Below are positions 1 through 11,751 of a stretch of 64,000 bases of DNA, piece after piece. The notes under the pieces were generated by a model that saw nothing but the letters and a program-made list of their open reading frames with translations, was not told the DNA's origin and made no database searches. The stretch comes from Topomyia yanbarensis (taxonomy: Eukaryota > Arthropoda > Insecta > Diptera > Culicidae). Within the stretch, counting starts at the first letter, position 1, and the number at the start of each line of letters is the position of its first letter. The stretch is from positions 349,058,413-349,122,412 of the forward strand of contig NC_080672.1 in NCBI RefSeq assembly GCF_030247195.1, written 5' to 3'. The translations under genes were made by a program, and so were the position numbers.

Positions 1-1900
1 AATTAATTTTTTCTTAGGGTAGAATTATTATGGGGTTGGCTATGTCATTGATACATCAACAATTTTTAATATCGTCGATAATCTTAAAGTTTCAATCGTA
101 AGGGGACAAAAAATTTGGAAAAACAATTCTCCCGTTGAAAGAAACAAATCACCTTCAAACCAATTTCCTTCGTCGTGAATCACACTGCTCACGATGCTTG
201 GTAAAAATTGGCCACCTGTCAGAAATTAATATGCATTGAACAGCCTCCCTCCGCAATACTGTACCCCACATTTCACAAGCAGCTAACACCACGTTTGAAA
301 ACGATGATTTTTTTCGACACATAAGTATATCAATCAAATCTAACAGAAAATATAAAAAGAAAATCATGCGGCCCATGTTTTGAATACTATTTCGATTGAA
401 TCCATGTCCCGAAAAGTAATAAACATAAACAGTTGTCGACTATCTGTCATATTTGTACTTTAAATCCCGAATCGGTTCCTGGTTCGTTTTGGCACCATTC
501 CTCGCCTTGATGCGCACCTCTATTTGTTCGCGTTTTTTTCCACCATCGATTCCCGCGAGAGAAGTGTGGTATTTGAGCTAACAGGTGAAACAGGGACATT
601 TTTGTCTGATTTATTCGACACAAGCGCTGTCTTCGGGAGAAGATGTTCAAGCTAATACAGTCATTAACACTTGTTTGAAGCGTTCAACTCAATCCCCATC
701 GTAAATAAACTTAAAACCACTTCTCAGGCTCTATACTATGGACACACATATTTTTGGACGGTGCTGATGAACATGAAAACAGTCCGCTATAGATACTTTT
801 TGTGCATTTCAATGAACAGGATAAATAATGTGCTTTTTTCCCTCAAATCGCTTTAGCAAATGACGGACTAGCAAAGAATTTTAGAAACTTGTTAGTACGG
901 AATGACTTGCACCTGCTGCCCATTTCCACAGTTTCCAATATATGCCTTCTTACTAACGCTGTTTATAGTTTATAGCTTCAGCGGTCCAGTGAAATAAACA
1001 TCCTAATTTACCATAGGTTAAAGCAGTTCAACCATAACTTGTGTATTTGAATCAGAGCAATAATTCCTATTCAAGAGTAAAACACTAATTTGTCCCCCTG
1101 AAACAATGGAATTTTTGCGTGCGAGGCATTTAAACTGCATTTATCCTAGCATTACTAGTATTGAACCATCATCTTGACGTAGTAGATTTTTATTCACAGT
1201 TTAAAAATTGAACATTTCTTTGTGTTACATATTAAAGAGAAACGATGAAAACTACAATATTCGAACTCATAACTTTCAGTAATCTATGCAAGCATACGAC
1301 GCCATGCTCGTTATCTCTCTCGACGCCCTCCGCCGATTAAAATGACGATGTGATTCGACCCGTCTTTCGGGACCAAGCTCTCCGCACCCTGCATAATTTA
1401 GGCTAAAATAATACAATGGTTACGCTTTAATTCGCAGTCAGTTGATACCATCAAAGGTCGGTTTGTTGAGCCCAGAAAAGCCCAAATGATTGCGGGCAAT
1501 TCCCGCATGAGCGACCTTTTTGTTGACCTTCGTAATTGTCTCCTTAATTGCCAGTCGTCGTCGTCGTCGTCATCGTTATTATACCACTTGGAATAATTGT
1601 TGTCGGGTGCATTGTGATGGGCTTTTTCATGATTGTTTTCAGACTTCCTCGAGGATGTCACCGATTGAGCTTTATTTCAATCGGTAAATTAAATGTAACG
1701 CCTATTGGACAGCAATAATTATTGATTCGCTATTATAATTGCTGCCATTATATATCAGGAACTCATCCATAAAACTAAAATGGTGAAATCATGAATAATA
1801 GAACCTCGTACTCATGAAAATAATCGTGTTTTCTGAAAATTAGTTCACGCCAAAAAACACATGGCATTACTCGAATGTTTAGTAGGGTTATTGTTGTTGT
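1..1900. other. AT-rich sequence without recognised gene
   Basis: No open reading frame here resembles a known protein, and no repeat family recognised elsewhere in the window is present. A short GTC/CGT trinucleotide run lies at about 1551-1575. It is probably intronic or intergenic DNA. The short ORFs present are no longer than chance expects at this base composition. Confidence 0.5.
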
Positions 1901-1908
1901 GTCCTGAC

Positions 1909-2884
1909 CAGTGTTGGGAAATTATCAAAAAATCAAAAATCGGTAACGCATAAAATTACTACTGATTCTCTTACTCGATATTTATTATCAGCAAAATCAC
2001 GGATGAGTTTAGCAATACAATGAAAATGTGAAATCCATTACGCCTTCTTCGATCTCATCATCGTGATAAGTTTTTCTTTCACACGCACTCATAAAATCAT
2101 CTAAAGAGAAAATCAATCTCACCAATTATCAATGATGTATGATATTGATGATTTTATTATGCGCATAAACTACTATATCAGTTTCGTTTGCCATTTTGCA
2201 GTAGCTGCGATTGAACAACTAGAGCTGAATATAACGGGAGATGCGGGAAGTTAATTAGAGCCCAACACATTTGTTTAGGGGGAAAATATTCTCGTATGCA
2301 GCGAACCAAAATATTAATTTAACGTTAGTACAAATAGTACATGTCCCTATACTATTAAACATGTTTGAGTGTTAGGATTTTAGTTGACCAACAGGGCTTA
2401 CATCGTGATCGCCGAAGCCGCCAAAACACTAGAAACCCGGAAACTTCACACGGTTTCTCTGCTTTAGGGAGTTTGAGTGAGTGTAACACCGACTACACCA
2501 GTGTAGTGCATTGTCAAAAACGAAAATGTCATTAGCTGTGTCTTCTACTAATAGAGCCTACAAAATACGATGAGAGCGTTTAGCCAGAGACAGATCATCC
2601 AACGGTGAGAAAAATTGTTCACGATTTTTCAATAAAATTTCTTCTACTCAAATGTGTAGCAATCACGTGATGATTTTATTTTGGTTACCGTTGCGTGAAC
2701 AGTTATGGGTGACAACGGGCACATAAAATTGAAAACGAGAATACTAGATCAACATCGCTCTCTGTGTATCAAGTTATAAGGTTTGTGATGTCAGGTGGTA
2801 GTAATGAAAACGATTATCATCGATGATTTTTTTCGACGGTGATCATTGATTTTTAATTTTTTGATTATGATTATGACAACACTG
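1909..2884. mobile_element. Non-autonomous hAT-like DNA transposon
   Basis: The element is flanked by a perfect 8-bp direct repeat, GTCCTGAC, at 1901-1908 and 2885-2892. It starts CAGTGTTG and ends with the complementary CAACACTG. The termini and the 8-bp target-site duplication fit the hAT superfamily. The terminal inverted similarity continues imperfectly inward through A/T-rich sequence ending near AAAAATC. I see no transposase coding, so it is a 976-bp non-autonomous copy. A short segment at about 2480-2560 resembles sequence at 30300-30370 in the opposite orientation and may be nested. Confidence 0.8.
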
Positions 2885-3383
2885 GTCCTGACTCCTGAAT
2901 TTGTCTAGTTTTTTTTATGATTCTAGTTCATAATTGGAGATACGCTGATTTGTATAGTTAATCGACATAAAGAGCCTAGAATTAAACGATACTCACGATT
3001 TCAGAAGCTTAGTCATGATGTTCGTAATTTCTATTTACGTTATCGAGCCATTTGTTCATGGGTTTACTACTAGAGTAATGTGATTAATGTTCATGAGCTC
3101 AAACATGATTTCCATAGTTTCTCTTCTTGTTATCGTGATATTTTATTCATGAATGCACTCTTAGATTTTTCGCGTGGTTTAATATGATTCATGTTCAAAA
3201 TTTCACGACCATAGTCACAATTTTCTTTATGCGTGCTATTTTAATCTTGAGCTTACTATTAAATGTGACAATACGAACTAGATCATGAAAGTGTAACTGA
3301 TCAGTGGCATTGAATAGCTCTGTAAACTTTTTTACGAACAGGAATTGTGGCTCTGTAATGTACTTTTGGTCTATTCTATATTT

Positions 3384-3462
3384 CTCTTAGTGGAAAAAAT
3401 TAGGTAGAAACTATTTTATTCTCCACTAAGGAGAAAATTGTTCACAACCACTATGACTATGA
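3384..3462. repeat. Recurrent TTCTCC...GGAGAA hairpin repeat
   Basis: Two inverted TTCTC(C)TTAGTGGA-type motifs flank a short AT-rich centre containing TAGAAACTATTTT. Related copies occur at about 18278-18345, 22885-22955 and 28425-28485, the latter two inside family-D elements. It is probably a sub-part of that MITE family. Confidence 0.45.
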
Positions 3463-3469
3463 GAAAATT

Positions 3470-4020
3470 GTTGTGCTATCTTATGACAAACGCCATATTG
3501 GGGTAAACTGAGTTAGATATGCCACATTACTAAACTGAAAATTCTCTACAAAATGGCGTTTTCAGAATTTGGAAATTCTGCTTGATTACTGAGGTATAGC
3601 GAGAAAAACGATGCGAAATTATCAGTTTTTTGCTACAAATGACTGTATCTTGAGACTGACTCAAGTTATATAGCAGTTTTAGATGTTATATGAAAAAATT
3701 TTTGAGGAACGCAATGGAATAATTATTTTCAAAATAAAAACATACGTATTTCAAGAAAAATGCAGTTTTAGCTTTGAATTAAAAATATTGCATATTTGGC
3801 AACACTGCAACCAAAAAATACTATTTTTCTAAATTTCTGGACCAATTTCCTTTAAAATGCATCTCACCGATTGTTTCTAGATGTAATAGAGCCGAAGATA
3901 TCAATAAAAGTAAATAATTGATACTTTATTTGTATAGAAAATTTTCCATGTACAATTATGACACGTCGTACAAATTTTGTCATCAATACACATCTATGAC
4001 ACGTAATAGAATTCGATGCA
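3470..4020 (+). mobile_element. 770-bp MITE family, 3'-truncated copy
   Basis: From TTGTGCTATCTTATGAC onward this matches the element at 4074-4843 for about 550 bp, including the internal stretch coding for nothing but containing GGCAACACTG and ACACGT-like motifs. It lacks the distal inverted repeat. The two copies lie head-to-tail, so this may be a partial duplication or an older insertion. Confidence 0.65.
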
Positions 4021-4073
4021 CTCAATGGGAGCATCAAAAAGCATATGATTTTACACTTTTGTTCGTGTAATAT

Positions 4074-4843
4074 CGTCGCTCTTGTGCTATCTTATGACAA
4101 ACGCCATTTTGGGGTAAATTGAGTTAGATAGGCCACATTACTTTCTAAAAAATCTCTACAAAGTGGCGTTTACAGAATTTTGACATTCTGCTTGGTTACT
4201 GTGATATAGCGGGAAACGCGCTGAGAAATTTTTAATTTTTTGCTTCAAATGACTGTGTCTGAGGATTGGCTAAAATTATCTTGATGTATAAGATGTTTTT
4301 ATATGTAAAACTATCTGAGAAACACAATGGCATAATCATTTTCAAAACAAAAATGCTCGAATTGTGAGAAAAATGCAATTTTAGTTTTAAACTGGAAATA
4401 TAGCATATTTGGCAACACTGTAACCAAAAATAACTGTTTTTTTCTAGGTTCCCTGACTCATTTCCTTCAAAATGCATCTCACCGTTCGTTTATAGACCAA
4501 ATGAAGCCAAAGATATGAATAAAAGTTAATAATTGATGATTTTTTTCTATGGAAAATTTTCCATGCACGAATATGACACGCCATACAAATTTTGTCATCA
4601 ATACACACCTATGACACGTGTGAGTGCGACTTTTGTTTACATTTATAGTAAAAACTCACAACATAGTCAACCGATCTTCGAAATATTTGAGATATTTATA
4701 CAGAATAGATAAAAGCATCAATTGTCTTCTTTGAATTGTTTATTCCATTTATAAGATTCAAGATATTCAATCTCAAAGTTTAAAAATCGTTTTTCTCGAA
4801 ATGAGCAAAATGGCGCTTGTCGTAAGATAGCACAACAGCGACG
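4074..4843 (+). mobile_element. 770-bp MITE, complete copy
   Basis: Starts CGTCGCTCTTGTGCTATC and ends with the complementary ATAGCACAACAGCGACG, giving terminal inverted repeats of about 38 bp. Flanking bases read ATAT on both sides, consistent with a 4-bp target duplication, although ATAT is self-complementary and so ambiguous here. Other complete copies are at 54960-55729 and 58004-58745, and a truncated inverted copy lies at 49312-49945. No coding capacity is seen. Confidence 0.8.
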
Positions 4844-6477
4844 ATATTACAAGCCATTTATTTTACAGAAATATAGACGAATTTCGCGCTAAATTGCATT
4901 CAGAGTTGGCAGCACCCTCTCAGATAGTAATGAAACTTTCTGTACATGAAGACTTTGTCACAAAAAGTCAATTTGCATACTTTGTTTTTCCAAAAATGAT
5001 CTAGACTGTCTTTTGAAAAGGGCCAAACTTTTTTTTACCAATTTTTTCAAATGGCTATAGTCTAAAAATGACAAATCCTACAAAAAATGTTGTAGGATTG
5101 GTTTTCACAAAATTAGTCAAATTTTCGAATAAAAATATTAAAAAAAAATTCTTCACTGACTCCTACACTGAAAAAAATCGATTTTAAAAATTTAAAGTCG
5201 ATTTACAAAAAAACTATTTTTGACTTGGATGAAACTTTGTTTCAAGATACCCTACCTACCGTCAAAAATTCAAGTTGGGCACTTTTAAAGATAAAAAGTT
5301 ATTTGAAAAAAACTTTTCCTTGCCCAAACTGAATTTTTTTCTTCAGTGTATTTCAATCGAAAACTAAACCAATGAAAGTCATAATCATCTCAGAATCCAT
5401 TAAAACTCAGTTTGTGAGAAGATAGTCTAATTTAGCAACTAAGCATATTTTTATTAAGGGGTTAACTACTTTTTCATTTTTTCATGAAATCGATTTTTTA
5501 TTAATTTATCTGAAAGTACCACTCCTTGAGAATGATTTCCCAAATTTTTATAGCGATCCGAGAAATAGATCGAAAGTTACTGCGCTTCCAAGCGCGCTTC
5601 GTCTACCAAGAGCAGTAGTAATTTGAAATTTTAAACTCGATTATCTTGAAATGTCGTCTTACTAAAATGGTTTTTCCGTGATCACGATTGCCGAAAAACT
5701 ACTCAATCAATTTTCTTAATTTTTTTTCAATTGATTGTAATTAATTTTTCTCGTACTTTAACGATTCCTTTTTATACTTAAATTTTTGTGTCATGGATAA
5801 GAACGTTTTTATACAATTTTTAGAGCTTAAAACAGCGATTTTTTTACTAAAAACTTTCACGAATGCAGGAAAAAATATTATTTATTCAATTAATCGTTAA
5901 GGTACGAGGAGTCACATACTAAATTTTTTGAATTTTGGGATTTTAGATGATCTATTGGTCTTCAATCGTGATCACCGCAAACCTCTTAAATAAAAAAGGG
6001 TTTCGGGGAAAAAGCCATAACTCCAACAATTATCAATTTATTTTTATAAACTTATGCTTGTTTATTTCACTGCAAAATGTGCTACCAAAATATTATAAGT
6101 TTGATGTAATGAAATCATTGCTTTATTCCTTTACTTAAATTCAAACTTTCTTTACATTTCTTTCATTTGAACTTTACATAATTATTTATTTCTTTTTATA
6201 TAACATTTGTCTTAAAACTATCTTCATGTATGCTATTTTGTATTATTTCTATACAAGGATAATATTTTTGGTTCATCTTCTGAATTAGAATACCTTTTCG
6301 TCTCTACTTTGCCACTAGGAATAGGCACAAAACTGTGGAAGTTTCAGATATTGTTTTGGCGTTATTATTCGAGTTCTTCTGACATTTTGTTGTACTGTAC
6401 TGTGAATATGTAGCAGAAACTTAATTTTGTGATATTTTTATCAGTTTGTTCAACTGTCCATAACTTACGGGGAGTTG

Positions 6478-6750
6478 TTATGGTATTTCCATAGTCCCGA
6501 GCAGGACTGGCTCTTTTTGCCATTCGCCACTAATAGCATCACAGGGTCCTTTTCCATGGGATGCTGCAACAAAATGCCATTTTGCGCTTAACTCATACTT
6601 TGACTGGAATCTACACAAGCTTGCAAAGTTTTGCTTATTTTTGTATTGTGCTGCTGCTCCATCAGACATAAAATAAATTTTAGAAAAGTTTGTCAATTGT
6701 TTCATAAAATTTATCAGTTTTGAGAGGAACAAATGAACTGCAGTCTTCAA
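6478..6750 (-). pseudogene. Transposase-like fragment (SDG..QYKN motif)
   Basis: This 90-residue open frame on the minus strand contains MSDGAAAQYKNKQNF, then WHFVAASHGKGPCDAISG. The combination of an SDG-x3-Q-Y-K-N block with a downstream SHGKG-x-CD block is typical of an uncharacterised invertebrate protein family commonly found inside DNA transposons. The D of SDG and the D of CD are plausible RNase-H-fold catalytic residues, but that is inference. The fragment lacks the rest of the protein and sits between the long inverted arms at 4872-7426, so it is likely the relic of the element's own transposase. I cannot name the superfamily. Confidence 0.6.
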
Positions 6751-6815
6751 GTCTTCCAGTCTTCTAGTGTTCCAGTCTTCCAGTCTTCCAGTCTTCCGAT
6801 CTTCCAGTCTTCATT
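6743..6815. repeat. CTTCCAGT minisatellite
   Basis: About eight tandem copies of an octamer close to CTTCCAGT, with occasional substitutions. The array lies next to the transposase-like fragment inside the long-armed element. Confidence 0.85.
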
Positions 6816-7619
6816 CAAGTTTGTTATGAATATATACCAAATTCGTTACTGATACTTTTTGCATGTATCAGGTAACTATCAGCTGAGAAAATGGATTCTG
6901 AGATGATTATGACTTTCATTGGTTTAGTTTTCGATAAAAATACACTGAAAAAAAATTCAGTTTGGACAAGGAAATTTTTTTTTCAAATAACCTTTTTTCC
7001 TTGAATGTGCTCAACTTGAATTTTTGACGGTAGGTATCTATTTTGTAACAAAATTTCATCCAAATCAAAAATGAGTTTTTTTTTGTAAATCGACTTTAAA
7101 TTTTCATAATCGATTTTTTTCGGTGTAGGAGTCAATGAAGAATTTTTTCAATATTTTTATTCAAAAATTTGACTAATTTTGTGAAAATCACTCCTACAAC
7201 ATTTTTTTGTAGGATTTGTCATTTTTAGACTAGAGCCATTTGAAATAAATTGGTAAAAAAAGTTTGGCCCTTTTCAAAAGACAGGCTAGATCATTTTTGG
7301 AAAAACAAAATGCAAACAAGTATGCAAAGTGGTTTTTTGTGACAAAGTCTTCATGTACAGAAAGTTTCATTACAATCTGAGAGGGTTCTGCCAAAATTTG
7401 TTCGAGTTGGCGCGAAATTCGTCATAGGATCAAAAATACATTAAAATGCATTGGTATCCCGTTTAATGAAACTATAATCTTCAATCAACGTGTAAAATTA
7501 TAATAAAATTCGTTGAAGAAAGCACGACTAGTTTTGGGTATTTGTGGTGGAACTTAATTTAACATTTTTATTCATGCTCCAAATATGTGCATGAAAATAA
7601 AAATTACAAAATATTTTTT

Positions 7620-7850
7620 TTCTGTGTAAGCAAAATCCTAGTCAAGCTTGACATCACGCTTGACTAGGGGTTTGCTCTGAAACACAAATTGTGTCTCCGT
7701 TTTTTGGAGCTAGCGTCAATCTTCTCACTAAGTTAGTGTCGGATTCTGATAAGACGTAGTCGAAACGCAAATTCCATAACTAATAGGTCTATATTATTCT
7801 CCACTCAGAAGAAATATAGCAAAGCATGTTAGTAAAAAAAAGGTTTAGGG
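7620..7850. repeat. Family-D MITE fragment
   Basis: Contains GTGTCTCCGTTTTTTGGAG followed by CTAGCGTCAAT and then a GATTCTGATAAGACG block. The same blocks occur in this order in the elements at 18423-18545, 22560-22990 and 28184-28711. It appears incomplete. Confidence 0.6.
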
Positions 7851-7859
7851 ATTACGTTG

Positions 7860-8880
7860 TCAATTTTCAGAGTGATTGTATAACCAAATACAAATTATTT
7901 GTATTTGGTATAACCTTTCTATAAGAGAAAGAAGAATCTTTAATTTAATACTAAAATTGCGAGAATCGAGTCAGCAATATATGAGAAACAGGTGCGAAGT
8001 TAAATTCGGAACTTCCGGTATTAGTTAATATGGAAATTTTGCACGTGACTGCATACTTCGACCTGTAACACGGGAACCAGAACTCCGACTATCATAAAAT
8101 TCAATTTCAGTCAATTATGATGCGGTAGCTTCCATTAAAGATTAATTTTGTGAAAATCGATTCAACCATTTGTGGCAAGCAGATGTGGGATTCAATTGAT
8201 GACCTTTATCCCTTTTCCAAATCTTTTGGCTTCGCCAAACGTGTCCAAAGTGGTCAATTTGGGTTTGGTTGGGCATCAGTAAACACATATTTTTTTTTTA
8301 TTTCGATTATAGAGGTTTTAAGCATAAGGTCATTCGCCTCATCGGGTTAGAAAAATCTCTTATGAAAAATTTCTAACCCTATGTGCGGGGTCGGTACTCT
8401 AACCCAGGTGCGCTGCGCACAAGACAATCGATTTACCAACTACGCTACGCCCACCCCCATTAAACGTATACTATAAATCCATACAATTGGAACACATTTG
8501 CTGAAGTTTTGCAATTTTTAGATAACATGCTGATACGGATTTACATGGAAATTTCATACGTGACCGCACTCTTCAACCCGTAATCCCGAAACCAGAAGTC
8601 GAGTCAGATTTAAGTAACAACTTATGGGCAGTTGCACCTTTCATTTGAGACTAAGTTTGATAAAATCTGTTCGCCCATGTCCGAGTAACCGAAGTGAGAT
8701 AATTGGTCGTATACATACACACATACGCACACACAGACATTTGCCGAACTCGAAGAACTGAGTCGAATGGTATAAGAGACTCAGTCCACCAGACCTCGTG
8801 TAAAAATTCGATTTTCAGAGTGATTGCATAACCCTAGTAGCAATTGAAGTTATATAGCATGCTATAAGTGCAATATAAGT
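7860..8880 (+). repeat. Diverged copy of the satellite-like (CCGGAACC) repeat
   Basis: Carries the signature blocks of the repeat at 19570-22190 in the same order: a Y-rich TTCCGGTATTAG-type block, a GTGAAAATCG block, a CATCTCCGAG-type block and a terminal AC-rich run followed by CATTTGCCGAACTCG (about 8700-8760). It is much more diverged than the 20-kb copies and is interrupted by a SINE at 8291-8458. Confidence 0.65.
8291..8458 (-). mobile_element. tRNA-derived SINE (Feilai-like), minus strand
   Basis: Read on the minus strand it begins GGGGGTGGGCGTAGCGTAGT, an A-box-like tRNA head. A B-box-like GGGTTAGAGTACC follows (8393-8405), then a body with ACATAGGGTTAGAAA, and it ends in an A-rich tail (poly-T at 8291-8299 on the plus strand). 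Known Aedes tRNA-related SINEs have this head and tail. A short imperfect direct repeat beginning TAAAC flanks it. It is a retroposon rather than a working tRNA gene because the anticodon arm and acceptor stem do not close. Confidence 0.8.
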
Positions 8881-9456
8881 TTTATGAGTGGCTATAAAAC
8901 TATCTTAAACCACAATTGTTATTGGGGAACCTTTATATACGAGAGAGTCAAAAAGGTTTATATGGGAGATTAACGTGTGATCGAATTCTTTTAACCAGTA
9001 CTTCGACTCAAATGAAATTTGGTAGCAATCAAAGGGCATATTGTAACCTTTATTAGACACTAAATTTGTGAAAGTCGTATCAAACATTTCTGCGAAGCAG
9101 ATGTGAGTTCAATTCCTGTCGCTGAACTTAACCATTTTCACTAAGCTTCCGGTTCAGCCGAAGGTATCCAAAGTGGTTAATGTTAGTTTGATTTGGCATC
9201 AGTGAGCTGAAGCCATAAATCTAAGTAATTAGGCCATATTTTATGGCCTTCACATCTTGTAGATAACATGCTAATTCCAATTTATATGGATATTTCATAC
9301 GTGATCGCGTTCTTCAACCCGTAACTCCTGTGGAAATGTTGTACCTTTTATTTGAGACTAAGTGTGATAAAATCGGTTCGGACATCTCAGCCGATATGCG
9401 ATTGTTGATCACATACATACTTATACACACATATAGGGCCAGCCCGGATCTACTGC
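8880..9456 (+). repeat. Second diverged satellite-like repeat copy
   Basis: Has the same modules (ATGGATATTTCATACGTGATC, ACCCGTAACTCC, TTTGAGACTAAGT, TCGGTTCGGACATC) as the 20-kb repeat. Its last ~150 bp, with a chimeric end GCCAGCCCGGATCTAC, recur in inverted orientation at 11360-11510. Confidence 0.6.
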
Positions 9457-10546
9457 AAGTTGAGGAGTCTTGCTAGAATGTGGAGAGATTTGAGCGGCAT
9501 TAGGCACTGCTAAACCTCCAAAAGTGTCATAATTCCGCACGCAGCTCCAACGTAGTGAGTCTGTGCAGCTTCTGCTAAGATCCTTAGACTTTAGAAATCT
9601 TAGCCGTAGTGCCAACCGGTACATCAAGATCGATGCCATTAATATGCTGATTACGGCATACTGGTCATTGCGACCGTCAACGTACAGGACACGGACTACG
9701 AATTGGATGGCAACTTTGGGCCGACTGTTGTACTTTTCTACAGTAAGGAAGAGTGAAACCGTCTTGAAACTGCGACTGGGCGAACGGCGCGAGTGCCACC
9801 GGTTCGGTAAAACCTTGGCAAGCCTCTAGGAATATTTAAAGCTCGTCACCAGACTCGGTGGAAGTAGGTGGTATTCCTGATTAACGCCGATCCGGTTCTG
9901 GACTCGATCCCCATTTTCACCCCTCCCAATGTATCACAATAAGCGACTACAAGTTCAGATAGCGGCCTGGAGTTGGGACTCACCAGCATGGACACATCCA
10001 AACAATAAATGTGATTGGCGAGGCATGCGAAGCAAAGAAGGACGCGATTTCGTTTGTAAGGTAAACTGCAGAAACCACCGGTAGCCACAGCGAGTACCAG
10101 CAGCGGCTTGCTAAAAAGTGAGCCACGGTGGGTATTCAACGTGACTCATACTTGACGGAGGTGTGTAAAAGATTTATGAGTCCGTGAGGGACAAGCACAA
10201 TGTGCACATCAAGGTGAAGCAGCAACGCAGCTGCACAAACTGAGGTGACACCGAAGAATCAGCACAATACTCGCTCGGAGAAAAGAGTGAAGGACACGCC
10301 GGAGAACCAAGAGGACTCGAAAATCAGAAGAGCGAGCAGGGGGTTACTAGCAGCCAAAGAGACGTTGGGAAAGACTGTGGCTGATGCATCGTAGGAAGAG
10401 CATGCGCAGTGGAAGAAACAGAAACAACCGGACGAAATGAAGAAGGAACAAGAGGAGAATGAGAAATGCAAGCCTCCTCAGGAGAGGTACGAGGGCGATG
10501 CACTGATCATCGAAGCGAACGATAAGACTCCACTCTTCTCAAAAAG

Positions 10547-11242
10547 GTGAGAGAGGACCCAGAACTGAAGGAGTTGGATGAGAACATTCGTAAAACGAGG
10601 CGTCCTCAAAAAGGTAAGATGATTTTCGAGCTGAAGAAGGATCCTTTCATCAAGAGCTTGACCTACCGCGAGCTAGTTGCTAAATGCCCAGGCAACAAAA
10701 CGAACGTGAGACTATCCAAATTAGAAAATCATGTGGAGGCACTCAAACGGCAGCGATTCGACTACCGGTGGTCGTTGCAGCAAACTGGCGGAAACCGGTT
10801 TGATAAAAGTGGGATTGGTGGTGGGCTCGTGTTCCTCCCGATAATGGTAACTGGGTGGTGGATAGTACAGGGATGGCGACATTCCAAGAAATGGGCTGTT
10901 TTCCTGTCCAAGAGGGTGTGGATAACACACACAAAGTTTCTTGATCGCCAGGATCAACGGTGTATTCGTTATACTCCCTCGCGGTGGACACTAGAGCAGT
11001 ACAGTCGGATGCTGGACGCACTAATCGACTCGTTAGTCGGGCGAATGCCGATTGTTATAGGAGGGGATTTTAACGCTCGGACCGTGGGGTGCGGTAGCAG
11101 GCTGATCAACGCAAGAGGTTACAGCATATTGGAAACCCTGGCGATGTTGGATGTAAGGCTGTGCGACAAAGGTTCCGCAAGCACATTCCGGCCGGGAAAC
11201 CATCATCGGCGTAACATTCTACTGCGCGTACCTGATGGATAA
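10547..11242 (+). pseudogene. R1-type ORF1/endonuclease fusion relic
   Basis: The 231-residue frame starts with an R1-clade ORF1 signature (VREDPELKELDENIRKTRR, then FELKKDP and YRELV) in residues 1-60. It changes near residue 65 to sequence without clear homology, and ends with the C-terminal part of an APE-type endonuclease: VIGGDFNAR at about residues 173-181 and ETLAMLDVRLCDKG after it. In an intact element these belong to different ORFs, so a large internal deletion has fused them. The GDFN aspartate and asparagine, which are catalytic-site residues of this nuclease fold, are intact, but the N-terminal nuclease motifs are missing. It is not expected to be functional. Confidence 0.7.
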
Positions 11243-11359
11243 CATGAATTGGCGAGCTAGTGAGCAGTACACAGATAGCGACCACCAGGTGATCCACTAC
11301 ACTATTGGTCGGCGGAATTGCATTGTGACGCGGAGAGTGAGGACTGGCGAGCGGAAGTG

Positions 11360-11512
11360 GAAAATACAGGTAGATCCGGGCTGGCGCCCCATATGTGTGT
11401 ATAAGTATGTATGTGATCAACAATCGCATATCGGCTACTCGGAGATGTCCGAACCGATTTCATCTCACTTAGTCTCAAATGAAAGGTACAACATTCCCAC
11501 AAGAACCTTTTT
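11360..11512 (-). repeat. Inverted copy of the 9.3-kb repeat end
   Basis: The reverse complement matches about 9325-9456, including the unusual junction between an ATATGTGTGTA-type run and the GGATCTACC block. It interrupts the R1 endonuclease-RT linker. The two copies therefore form an inverted pair flanking ~1.9 kb of R1 sequence. Confidence 0.75.
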
Positions 11513-11751
11513 GTAGAAACACTTCGTGTTGACAGCCTCGCTCTAATTTAGAATGCCGATGAGCTATCGGAAACATTAGTGAGGGTGTGTGACGTAGCGA
11601 TGCCGATGAAAATAGAGCTGTGGAACTACCGGCGTCCGGCGCATTAGTGGAACTAAAGCCTCAGCATTCTTCGTGCTGCCTGTCTTAAAAGCCAGAAGAC
11701 GTATTAAGAGAGCAAGATCTGAGGCAGTCAGAGGAGACTGTAACGTAACAT

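Larger units (their letters stand above)
4872..7426. mobile_element. 2.55-kb element with ~530-bp inverted arms
   Basis: The left arm (4872-5402) and right arm (6888-7426) are inverted copies of each other, with small indels. The outer ends read AGACGAATTTCGCGC and its inverted counterpart. The 1.5-kb centre carries a degenerate transposase-like fragment on the minus strand (6478-6750) and an 8-bp minisatellite. No clear target-site duplication was found, so the exact ends are uncertain by a few bases. The superfamily is not assigned. Confidence 0.75.
9460..11750 (+). mobile_element. R1-clade non-LTR retrotransposon relic
   Basis: This is a decayed R1-type LINE on the plus strand. Sequence at about 9460-10250 looks like 5'UTR and the N-terminal part of ORF1, without a long frame. 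ORF1-like coding is legible at about 10270-10740, endonuclease at about 10950-11240, and the endonuclease-to-RT linker at 11515-11750, where WNYRRPAHW is readable. A segment of another repeat, in inverted orientation, interrupts the linker at about 11360-11510. No RT domain remains. The SINE starting at 11752 follows directly. Confidence 0.7.

Noticed and set aside
8380..8460. Possible tRNA gene on the minus strand
   Set aside because: A- and B-box-like sequences are present but no closing acceptor or anticodon stem, and the SINE body and A-tail follow.
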